Below are positions 1 through 5,698 of a stretch of 13,754 bases of DNA, in pieces. Position 1 is the first letter of the stretch; every line of letters starts with the position of its first letter. The stretch comes from an uncultured Peptococcaceae bacterium (GTDB lineage: Bacteria > Bacillota > Peptococcia > Peptococcales > Peptococcaceae), in assembly GCA_900556545.1 (NCBI GenBank), contig USPE01000029.1, forward strand, positions 1-13,754, read 5' to 3'. The position numbers were made by a program, and so were the translations under genes. The notes under the pieces are model-generated. The model saw nothing but the letters and a program-made list of their open reading frames with translations, was not told where the DNA came from and made no database searches.

Positions 1-263
1 CTGCGCCCTCTGGTTGGTGAAAAAGGGATTTGTCTATGCGCTGGAAAAAAACTTCCGCGTTTGGTTTATGATATGGTGATACATCCATAAACCAACGGCC
101 TGGCCGGAAGGAAAAAAATCCTGCGCCCTCTGGTTGGTGAAAAAGGGATTTGTCTATGCGCTGGAAAAAAACTTCTGCGCTTGGTTTATGATATGGTGAT
201 ACATTCATAAATCACTGGTCTTGCCGGAAAGAAAAAAATCCTGCACCCTCTGTTTGGTGAAAA
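1..263. repeat. 120-bp tandem direct repeat, two full units plus a 23-nt partial
   Basis: Units 1-120 and 121-240 align without gaps and differ at 9 of 120 positions. Positions 241-263 restart the unit with 2 mismatches before the sequence diverges. Unit 1 contains a perfect 10-bp inverted repeat (61-70 TTGGTTTATG with 86-95), flanked outside by CTTCCG (53-58) and CGGAAG (105-110), so it can fold into a long hairpin. In unit 2 the same arms are partly decayed. Each unit also has three A-tracts. The array touches the window edge, so more units may lie upstream. Frames through the unit contain stops, and I see no gene here. Confidence 0.9.
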
Positions 264-290
264 GCGAGAACAATACTGGCATAATGTGTA

Positions 291-429
291 GGGAGCTGCT
301 TTGTTGCCCATGTCGACATTGAAGCGGACTGTTTGGCAAGCAGTTCCAACCGTGGCGGACTTTGTCCGACAAAGGGGAACTGCGAGCAAAATTGTCCGCT
401 GAAGGAGGGCGGGCAACAAACAATCTCCC
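291..429. repeat. 139-nt concentric inverted-repeat element (long imperfect hairpin)
   Basis: Four nested pairs of arms share a centre near position 361: 291-309 with 411-429 (19 nt, 3 mismatches, both ending in TTGTTGCCC when read inward), 323-329 AGCGGAC with 394-400, 340-347 GCAGTTCC with 376-383, and 356-360 CGGAC with 364-368. An alternative central stem is 360-365 CTTTGT with 369-374. The length and terminal inverted repeats suit a miniature (MITE- or REP-like) element or a structured RNA. No target-site duplication is visible in the flanks. Open frames crossing it on the minus strand are by-products of the symmetry. Confidence 0.7.
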
Positions 430-486
430 GATGATGGATGATTGCAAACAAAAATGTTTCGTGTGGAACAATAAATAAAAATTTTT

Positions 487-518
487 ATACCGTTGGTCTT
501 TTGACTGACGGTATTTTT
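487..518 (+). terminator. Rho-independent terminator
   Basis: Positions 487-498 pair with 503-514 over 12 bp (two of them G-T wobbles) around a TTTT loop, followed by a T-run at 514-518. An A-rich stretch precedes the stem, so weak function on the other strand is possible. It has no intact gene upstream and may insulate the repeat zone from what follows, or end an RNA made from it. Confidence 0.6.
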
Positions 519-642
519 ATATGATGAAAATACAAAACGAAAAAAATTATCCTTGACCCAAGAATAGGCTGTAGAATCGTTGGGAGTATTCGCATCAATG
601 GTAAGCAAGTGGGAAAAGGCGTTTATTACACTGCGGCCATAG
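510..642 (+). pseudogene. Decayed 5' end of an XRE-family regulator (paralogue of the gene at 5755)
   Basis: The frame from 538 reads RKKLSLTQE, stop (565-567), AVESLGV, VSKWEK and ends at a stop at 640-642. This matches the helix-turn-helix start of the intact protein at 5755 (RKELSLTQEQ, AESLGV, VNKWEK). Similarity begins upstream, where the TATGATGAAAATA promoter segment is shared. The remnant lacks the RBS, start codon and first codons. The gap fits loss between two TATAAAGC copies that in the intact gene lie at 5733-5740 and 5781-5788; here one copy remains as TACAAAAC (531-538). Four codons are missing near the 3' end, and everything after helix-turn-helix helix 3 is gone. No functional product is expected. 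Confidence 0.85.
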
Positions 643-1086
643 GAGTGTAAGATAAAGTGTGCAAATTAGAAAAAAACTAATTATGATGGTATTTATCTGG
701 TAAGAAAAATCGGCGGCCGAAAAAATGACTACCGTTAAAAAAGTTACACACTTTGCTTGACAAAACTTTCACTTTTACTATAACTTGAGATGTATTTATA
801 ATACCAATGACGGATGGCCTCCTGCTGTTTATCAGCATATGTATTTTGAACAATTTGAGGCAGCATGTTGAATATTATTTTTTCGCAAGGATCGACCAAA
901 CCATTATTGATAATTCCCACACTACCTATAACACCGTGCAAAGAGATTTTGCCGAAGTTTTAGCAAAATTTTATTCAAAAAGTTTTCCTTACTTCTTTAA
1001 TACGGAAAAATTTCTGAAATATCAAATAAATAACTGTTTAGAAAAAATATTTCGGACAGCGTTACTTAAACACCCCTCTCTTGAAC
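643..1086. other. AT-rich intergenic stretch with no recognised gene
   Basis: About 440 bases separate the XRE remnant from the tetR promoter. The plus frame is open from 807 into the TetR gene, but no RBS precedes it and the extension resembles nothing I know. A minus-strand frame (941-744) is open but would start at TTG just after a stop at 960-962. A short plus frame from 864 encodes about 32 residues with a weak GAGG upstream. The only convincing signal is the promoter at 757-784, so a small RNA or a decayed gene is possible. Confidence 0.5.
757..784 (+). promoter_or_regulatory. Orphan sigma-A-type promoter
   Basis: A perfect -35 (TTGACA, 757-762), a 16-bp spacer and TATAAC (779-784) predict transcription from about 791. 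No credible coding start follows for some 300 bases, so the transcript would be either a long leader for the TetR gene or an unannotated RNA. Confidence 0.5.
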
Positions 1087-1130
1087 TTGACACTGTAAAG
1101 TTTAAGAATTATAATATAGACAGTGTAAAG
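1087..1130 (+). promoter_or_regulatory. tetR-operon promoter with candidate TetR operator
   Basis: A -35 TTGACA (1087-1092), a 17-bp spacer and a -10 TATAAT (1110-1115) give a full-consensus sigma-A promoter 31 bp before the TetR start. GACACTGTAAAG (1089-1100) and GACAGTGTAAAG (1119-1130) differ at one base and lie 30 bp apart. Inside them ACACTGT and ACAGTGT form an inverted pair. The arms overlap the -35 and lie just past the -10, which suits autorepression by the TetR protein encoded next. Confidence 0.75.
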
Positions 1131-1145
1131 ATTGGAGGAATTAGT

Positions 1146-1766
1146 ATGGTACAGCAACGGCAGACTTATCATCACAAGGACTTACGAAACGCTTTGATTG
1201 AAACAGGCATTAAGATTGTAAGCACAGAGGGGATAAATGCTTTCTCTTTGAGAAAGGTGGCAGCGGTGTGTGGTGTCAGCCATGCTGCCCCTTATAGCCA
1301 TTTTCAAAATAAAGAAGAACTGCTTGAAGCAATGCAATTATTTATCACAGATAGATTTTCAGAACAATTAGAAAAAGCCATTCAAAAGAATAATCCTGTT
1401 ACAGAAATATTGAAAGATATGGGGATAGCCTATGTATCTTTCTTTGTAGACAATCCTGCTTATTTTCAATTTTTATATGCGCAATCCAACATAAAAATTG
1501 ACTTATCGTTATCAATACCAGACGACCAAAACTATAAACCTTATATCATCTATAAAAATATTGTAAGTAAACTACTAGAGCAGTCGCACTATCCAGAAGA
1601 AAAGCAAAATGATATTATCATAACCATTTGGGCTTTTATACATGGTGTTACTTCATTAGCTACCATGAATAATGTAAATTACGACAACGATTGGAGAGAA
1701 AAAGTTATTGATTTTATGGACGTTTTTCAGTTTTCCTTTTTAGATGATGCAGGAGAAAAAATATGA
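1146..1766 (+). CDS. TetR/AcrR-family transcriptional regulator
   Basis: Predicted 206-residue ligand-responsive repressor. The N-terminal DNA-binding domain covers about residues 10-60, with the helix-turn-helix at 34-61 (FSLRKVAAVCGVSHAAPYSH, then F-x-N-K-E-E-L-L). The C-terminal half is all-helical and contains W162, H166 and G167, like the WHG-type TetR ligand domain. The open frame extends upstream to 807, but ATG 1146 is preferred: GGAGG (1134-1138) lies 7 bases before it, and the consensus promoter at 1087-1115 would sit inside any longer version. Its stop overlaps the next start (ATGA at 1763), so the pair is translationally coupled. The gene is noticeably AT-rich compared with fhs, consistent with transfer. 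Likely targets are its own operon and the redox protein behind it; the ligand cannot be told from sequence. Confidence 0.9.
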   Translation: MVQQRQTYHHKDLRNALIETGIKIVSTEGINAFSLRKVAAVCGVSHAAPYSHFQNKEELLEAMQLFITDRFSEQLEKAIQKNNPVTEILKDMGIAYVSFFVDNPAYFQFLYAQSNIKIDLSLSIPDDQNYKPYIIYKNIVSKLLEQSHYPEEKQNDIIITIWAFIHGVTSLATMNNVNYDNDWREKVIDFMDVFQFSFLDDAGEKI

Positions 1767-2524
1767 TTGGGATTTATTTTAGTGGGACGGGAAATACAAA
1801 ATATTGTTTAGAAAAGTTTGTTGCTCTATATGATAGGAACATTGAAATAACTCCTTTAGAGGATGAAGGTACAATAGAAAAAGTTAAACATCATAAAGAC
1901 ATCATTTTTGCTTATCCAATCTATTACAGCAACCTGCCTAAAATTGTACGGGATTTTATCTGCGAAAATTCTGATGTATGGAAAGGAAAACGTGTTTTCA
2001 TTATTGCAACAATGGGACTGTTTAGTGGCGACGGTGCAGGTGTATCTGCGAGATTGTTTAAGCGATACGGCGCACAGGTATGGGGCGGACTTCATTTGAA
2101 AATGCCGGATTGCATTTGTGATGTAAAAACATTAAAGCGTACTCCAGTTCAAAATAAGCAAATTGTCATACAAGCAGAAGAACGTATAAAATCAGCAGTG
2201 TACAATCTGAAAAAGGGTACTCCAACTAAGAACGGTTTGGGGTTTTTATGTCATATTGCAGGGCTTTTAGGACAGCGTCTTTGGTTTTACCGAAAAACAC
2301 AAGCGTATTCAGACAAAATACAGATAAATGTCGATACTTGTATAAAGTGCGGTAAATGTGCATTGGTATGTCCTATGAATAACTTGTCATTATCAGAAGG
2401 TAAGATTATAGCAGACGGGCGGTGTACATTATGTTATCGGTGCGTAAATCAATGTCGCAAGAAAGCAATTACCATTTTGGGGAAACAAGTGATTGTCCAA
2501 TACTCTGTTTATGATTTTCATTGA
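1763..2524 (+). CDS. EFR1-type flavodoxin/ferredoxin fusion protein
   Basis: A 253-residue cytosolic electron-transfer protein with no signal peptide. The N-terminal flavodoxin-like domain starts with the FMN phosphate-loop motif YFSGTGNTKY (5-14) and includes AYPIYY (50-55). The C-terminal part carries two [4Fe-4S] motifs: C193-x2-C196-x2-C199-x3-C203-P, and C221-x2-C224-x2-C227-x3-C231. This is the EFR1-family layout, about the usual length. The second cluster motif ends in Arg rather than the common Pro. It overlaps the TetR gene by 4 bp and should be controlled with it. It presumably passes electrons between a flavin and iron-sulfur clusters; the partner is unknown. The enzymatic substrate cannot be inferred. 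Confidence 0.88.
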   Translation: MIGIYFSGTGNTKYCLEKFVALYDRNIEITPLEDEGTIEKVKHHKDIIFAYPIYYSNLPKIVRDFICENSDVWKGKRVFIIATMGLFSGDGAGVSARLFKRYGAQVWGGLHLKMPDCICDVKTLKRTPVQNKQIVIQAEERIKSAVYNLKKGTPTKNGLGFLCHIAGLLGQRLWFYRKTQAYSDKIQINVDTCIKCGKCALVCPMNNLSLSEGKIIADGRCTLCYRCVNQCRKKAITILGKQVIVQYSVYDFH

Positions 2525-2554
2525 AAGTAATCTGATTAGAAATGAGGTGGTGCA

Positions 2555-2716
2555 TTGCAACAAGAAAAATGGATTTTATGTTCTGTATGCGATAATAAAA
2601 CCCGATTAAAGATACGGGAGGATACAGAAATAAGGAAACATTACAAAAATTATGAGTTGCTTCAAGGAAACAAAATAACAAAAAAACTCTATGCGAAAGA
2701 TTTGGTGGTCGCATAG
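2555..2716 (+). pseudogene. Broken cysteine-rich KTR-domain gene
   Basis: GAGGTGG (2544-2550) precedes TTG 2555, and the product begins EKWILCSVCDNKTRLKIRED, the signature of the small zinc-ribbon-like Cys-rich KTR family often seen in Firmicute mobile elements. The family normally continues to a second Cys pair. Here the frame loses similarity after about residue 26 and ends at 2716 inside the terminator. In another frame, 2658-2678 reads C-F-K-E-T-K and stop, which resembles the expected CKQET region, so a frameshift and deletions probably broke the gene. The first C-x2-C is retained, the second is lost. A 53-residue product could still be translated but is unlikely to fold normally. Confidence 0.7.
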
Positions 2717-2724
2717 AGTTTTTT
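2685..2724. terminator. Bidirectional terminator between convergent genes
   Basis: AACTCTATGCG (2685-2695) pairs perfectly with 2710-2720 (11 bp, 14-nt loop). T-runs follow on the plus strand (2719-2724) and, as complements of an A-run ending at 2684, on the minus strand. It would end both the TetR/EFR1 transcript and the MerR gene transcript, whose stop lies at 2738. Confidence 0.88.
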
Positions 2725-2737
2725 GTTTTGAAACAGT

Positions 2738-3136
2738 TTACTCTTTTGGTTGTATTAAATTGCTCACATACGGTCTTTTTCCGGAAAGAACTTCATCATA
2801 AAAGTTCTGTTTCCAATCAATATAGGCAACGCTGTCCTCCAGCTCCTTGATGGAAGCCCGCAATGCTTTCTGCTTTTCTGCCAGCATTTCTTTTCGTGGA
2901 ATAATGGTGGATTCGCCCTGCATACACAATGCGAGATATTCTTTCATTTCTTGAATACTCAAACCGCATTTTTTTAGGCAAGTAAGGTCTTTAATCCACT
3001 TCACGTCCTTTTCGTCAAAAATTCGGCGATTGTTTCCATCTCGTTTGACATTAGGGACTAGTCCTTCATTACAATAAAATTTTAAGGTTTGGTAGGTCAT
3101 ATTCAACTCTCGACAAACCTGCATCATCGTATACAT
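2738..3136 (-). CDS. MerR-family transcriptional regulator
   Basis: A 132-residue one-component regulator. Residues 1-70 form the winged helix-turn-helix (MYTMMQVCRE, then YQTLKFYCNEGLVP and the wing GNNRRIFDEKD). Residues 80-108 are a charged dimerisation helix, and the short C-terminal tail is DWKQNFYDEVLSG. The cysteines do not form a known metal-binding pattern, so a small redox or organic ligand is as likely as a metal. ATG at 3136 is preceded by GGAGG (3150-3146) with 9-base spacing. It diverges from the flavodoxin operon, and the intergenic region contains a MerR-type promoter. I infer that this protein activates that operon by untwisting the long spacer, as is known for the family. 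Confidence 0.92.
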   Translation of the reverse strand: MYTMMQVCRELNMTYQTLKFYCNEGLVPNVKRDGNNRRIFDEKDVKWIKDLTCLKKCGLSIQEMKEYLALCMQGESTIIPRKEMLAEKQKALRASIKELEDSVAYIDWKQNFYDEVLSGKRPYVSNLIQPKE

Positions 3137-3192
3137 ACTAAAATTCCTCCTGCAATGTTTACGAAAAATTCAAAAATATTTTCAAAAAAACC

Positions 3193-3223
3193 TTGACCGG
3201 TAGTTACTACCGTAAATTATAAT
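3193..3223 (+). promoter_or_regulatory. MerR-type promoter with 19-bp spacer and central dyad
   Basis: TTGACC (3193-3198) and TATAAT (3218-3223) are 19 bp apart, longer than the optimal 17 as in classical MerR-activated promoters. The 15-bp dyad CGGTAGT-T-ACTACCG (3198-3212) sits inside the spacer, where a MerR dimer binds. Transcription would start near 3230 and read into the flavodoxin operon. Confidence 0.88.
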
Positions 3224-3248
3224 CGGTTGTATCAAACGGTTGAATCAA
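3224..3248 (+). repeat. Tandem 13-bp direct repeat in the operon leader
   Basis: CGGTTGTATCAA (3224-3235) recurs as CGGTTGAATCAA (3237-3248) with one mismatch. It lies immediately downstream of the MerR promoter -10, around the predicted transcription start. It could be an additional regulator site or a slippage product. Confidence 0.55.
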
Positions 3249-3308
3249 TCGCAGTATAGCATGAAAATAGTAAAATTGCAAACACTTAAGGAAAGTGAGG
3301 AAATGAAC

Positions 3309-3992
3309 ATGTTCAAAAAAATTCTTGGCCTGCTGATAGCCACAACTATGATTTTTTCTCTTACAGCTTGCGGCCATACACCTGCACAAAACAGTGATAA
3401 CTTGGCTTCTTCTGACTCTGCTGTCAGCAATAAAGCTCCCCGAACACAATCATCTGAGGTGGAGATGTCCGCTTTTACCGAGGGAGAGCAAGGAGAGCAA
3501 ACTGAATCAGCAGACAACAAAACATTGGTGGTTTATTTTTCTTGGTCGGGTAATACCGAAGAAATGGCTTCCTATATAGCAGAACAGACAGATGGCGATC
3601 TTTATGAGATAGAGCCGAAAGTAGCCTATCCTGCTGATTATAACGAAACGGGCGATATTGCAAAGGTTGAGCGTGATGAAAATGCTCGACCGGAAATTGC
3701 AAATCTCCCTGCTTCTATTGAGGAGTATGATACCATTCTGGTGGGCTACCCCATTTGGTGGCATACGGCGCCTATGATTATTGGCACATTTTTGGAGAGT
3801 TATGACTTGAGCGGCAAAGAGATTTATCCGTTTACCCAGTCGGCTTCCATGAACACGGAGCAGTTTAACCAGTCTATAGAATTTGTTCGTGAAGTTTCCC
3901 AAAACGCAACTGTTCACGACGGGATGTTTGCAAGACCGTCCGATACCGGTGCTATTGACGCCTATCTTTCCGAAAATGGGCTTGTAAAATAA
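3309..3992 (+). CDS. Lipoprotein flavodoxin (first of two)
   Basis: A 227-residue surface-anchored flavodoxin. It has a lipoprotein signal (FKK, hydrophobic stretch, lipobox LTAC with C21), then a low-complexity Ser/Glu-rich linker to about residue 70, then a flavodoxin domain. The FMN phosphate loop is YFSWSGNTEEMA (76-87) and the second flavin loop GYPIWWHTAP (146-155). Start choice: GAGG (3297-3300) is 8 bases before ATG 3309; ATG 3303 is the alternative. The frame is open back to 3240, but that would place the start just past the promoter, with no RBS. It is first in an operon with a second flavodoxin and a membrane cytochrome-like protein, under a MerR promoter. Flavodoxins are usually cytosolic, so the outer location is the notable point. 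FMN binding is inferred. Confidence 0.9.
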   Translation: MFKKILGLLIATTMIFSLTACGHTPAQNSDNLASSDSAVSNKAPRTQSSEVEMSAFTEGEQGEQTESADNKTLVVYFSWSGNTEEMASYIAEQTDGDLYEIEPKVAYPADYNETGDIAKVERDENARPEIANLPASIEEYDTILVGYPIWWHTAPMIIGTFLESYDLSGKEIYPFTQSASMNTEQFNQSIEFVREVSQNATVHDGMFARPSDTGAIDAYLSENGLVK

Positions 3993-4009
3993 AAAATAAG
4001 GAGAATGAT

Positions 4010-4762
4010 ATGATGAAAAAGCAAACAAAAAAATGGATTTCACTGTTCACCATATGTGCTCTTGGCATTGCTATTGTGTTTTCTCTGACCGCTTGTTCAG
4101 GACAAACACCTTCGTCATCCAGAGGCGATGTTACAACATCTTCGACAGATGCCGGTAATCCTGAGAGTGAAGGCCAGCCCGCAGACAATGCTGGTTCTAC
4201 TGGCGATACAGCCGATTTAACAAACGAGGATAGCAATACACTTGTTGTTTATTTTTCTGTTCCCGATGACCGTGACAACAGCTATGTGGAAGTGGATGGT
4301 GAGCATCTCGGCAATACACAATATATGGCGCAGATTATTCAGCAAAACACAGGCGCAGATATGTTCCGCATTGAACCTGCTACTCCCTATCCTACCGATC
4401 ACGAAGAGCTTTTGGAAGCAGCACAGGCTGAAATTCGCACAAACGCACGTCCTGAAATGAATGGTACAATCCAGAATTTTGATTCTTATGATGTGGTGTT
4501 TGTGGGTTATCCCAACTGGAATGCCGATATGCCGTACATTATGTACTCGTTTTTTGAAAACTATGATTTTTCTGGAAAAACCATAGTTCCGTTTATGACC
4601 CACGGCGGCAGTGGTTTTTCGGGAACGCCGGGAACAATTGCTGAATTGGAACCTGATGCGACAATGCTGGATGGAAAAGCTATTTCAAGAAGCAGTATTG
4701 AGGATGCAGAACAGGAAATTATCGATTGGATTGACGAGATTGGACTGCTGAAAACGAACTGA
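4010..4762 (+). CDS. Lipoprotein flavodoxin with enlarged phosphate loop (second of two)
   Basis: A 250-residue paralogue of the preceding gene: lipoprotein signal with lipobox LTAC (C29), a Ser/Asp/Gly-rich linker to about residue 75, then a flavodoxin domain with TLVVYFS (77-83), GYPNWNADMP (166-175) and a conserved SGKTIVPF (188-195). Between YFS and GNTQYMA (101-107) there are 17 residues in place of the 2 (WS) in the first flavodoxin, an insertion at the flavin phosphate loop. AAGGAG (3998-4003) lies 6 bases before ATG 4010; ATG 4013 is also possible. It starts 17 bases after the previous stop. Similar order of domains but diverged sequence suggests an old duplication with different partners or redox potential. 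Confidence 0.9.
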   Translation: MMKKQTKKWISLFTICALGIAIVFSLTACSGQTPSSSRGDVTTSSTDAGNPESEGQPADNAGSTGDTADLTNEDSNTLVVYFSVPDDRDNSYVEVDGEHLGNTQYMAQIIQQNTGADMFRIEPATPYPTDHEELLEAAQAEIRTNARPEMNGTIQNFDSYDVVFVGYPNWNADMPYIMYSFFENYDFSGKTIVPFMTHGGSGFSGTPGTIAELEPDATMLDGKAISRSSIEDAEQEIIDWIDEIGLLKTN

Positions 4763-4772
4763 GGTGAGCAGC

Positions 4773-5468
4773 ATGAAGCCAACGGCAATTATGAAAATAT
4801 GCATGGATGTGATGATGTATAGTTTGTTTCTGCTGCTTATGGGACAATATCTTTTGCGAGATGCGCCTCACGAATGGTTGGGGATTACTGCCGGAATATT
4901 TTTTATTTTGCACAATGTGCTTAATTACAAATGGTATAAGGCTATGTTCAAAGGCAGATACAATGCAATACGTATTGTGCAGACGGCGGTGAATATTCTT
5001 CTTTTGCTTGCCGTATTGGGATGTGTAATCAGCGGAATTTTTGCTTCACAGTATATTTTCTCTGTCGGAAACGGCAGCACCATAGAGCTTGGCAGATTTC
5101 TGCATCTTGTAACAACCGCGTGGGCGTTTATCCTTATGTCGGTACATTTGGGACTGCACTGGACAAATTTGATAGGGTTGGCCAAAAAAGTCCCCATGAA
5201 CCCCAGAGTGAAAACGGCTCTGCGCCCATTCTTTCAGGTACTTGTGCTTGCGATATGCATATATGGTGTGTATTTGTTTATAGATAGGCGATTTTGGGAG
5301 GAACTGTTTCATCTGATTGACTATCAGAAGGAATATGATGAATCCAAAACATTCTTGGTGTATCTTATGGAGTCCGTCATTATGTCATCACTGTTTGTTG
5401 CCGTAACGTATTATGCTAAAAAATTTGCTTTATATAAAAAGCAAGCACACAGAAAGGAGACACGATGA
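4773..5468 (+). CDS. DUF4405-type membrane protein, probable di-heme b-type cytochrome
   Basis: A 231-residue integral membrane protein with about six hydrophobic helices (roughly residues 12-28, 35-52, 70-92, 108-130, 153-171, 194-214). Helix 2 carries H33 and H47, and helix 4 carries H111 and H125, each pair exactly 14 residues apart. In cytochrome b families, two histidines 13-14 apart on each of two helices ligate two stacked hemes, so I infer transmembrane electron transfer. No CXXCH motif is present. GAGGTG (4761-4766) is 6 bases before ATG 4773; the GTG at 4764 lies inside that RBS and is rejected. It begins 10 bases after the second flavodoxin and overlaps the next frame by 4 bp, so it belongs to the MerR-controlled operon. 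Its likely job is to feed or drain the lipoprotein flavodoxins. Confidence 0.82.
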   Translation: MKPTAIMKICMDVMMYSLFLLLMGQYLLRDAPHEWLGITAGIFFILHNVLNYKWYKAMFKGRYNAIRIVQTAVNILLLLAVLGCVISGIFASQYIFSVGNGSTIELGRFLHLVTTAWAFILMSVHLGLHWTNLIGLAKKVPMNPRVKTALRPFFQVLVLAICIYGVYLFIDRRFWEELFHLIDYQKEYDESKTFLVYLMESVIMSSLFVAVTYYAKKFALYKKQAHRKETR

Positions 5469-5581
5469 ATCGACCTTATATTGTTTGCCATATTTTAAGT
5501 GCTTTGGACGGAAAAAGTACCGGAGCGTTTATGGGAACGCCGGCAGCACAGGCGGTCAGTGGCGAGTATGCTCGTATCTAA
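5465..5581 (+). pseudogene. Truncated RibD/DHFR-type reductase stub
   Basis: The frame opens MNRPYIVCHILSALDGKSTG and continues FMGTPAAQAVSGEYARI before TAA at 5579-5581. This is the start of the RibD C-terminal/dihydrofolate-reductase-like family, including the conserved S-x-DGK strand, but only 38 of the expected ~200+ residues remain. The start overlaps the previous stop as ATGA and has AAGGAG just upstream, so it is still set up for coupled translation. I see no continuation of the family in the next 170 bases in any frame. It is either a deletion remnant at the island's edge or a retained leader-like peptide. Confidence 0.75.
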
Positions 5582-5698
5582 GATAAAATAGAATAAAGAA
5601 TCCGCAGAAAGCATCTGCACTCGTTTTGTGTTATCAACTCACTGCTTTATTTTAACTGTCGGTTAATTTTTGCAACCAATCATTTAACAACTGCTCCA

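Noticed and set aside
1..263. CRISPR array
   Set aside because: The repeated unit is 120 bp with no separate short repeats and variable spacers, and no cas gene is present.
186..608. 140-residue minus-strand open frame and overlapping shorter ones
   Set aside because: It runs through the tandem repeat, the inverted-repeat element and the XRE remnant. It has no RBS or recognisable domain, and its composition is explained by the repeats.
744..941. 65-residue minus-strand frame
   Set aside because: It starts at TTG without a visible RBS, begins just downstream of a stop and shows no family signature. A decayed fragment cannot be excluded.
807..1145. N-terminal extension of the TetR protein
   Set aside because: A full-consensus promoter and a strong RBS lie inside the extension, and the extra residues match nothing I know.
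3507..4043. 178-residue minus-strand frame opposite the first flavodoxin
   Set aside because: The plus strand encodes a clear flavodoxin there; the minus frame has no RBS and no domain.
1763..5581. Toxin-antitoxin, phage-defence or transposase genes in the island
   Set aside because: No integrase, transposase, toxin fold or defence signature is visible; the genes are regulators and electron carriers.
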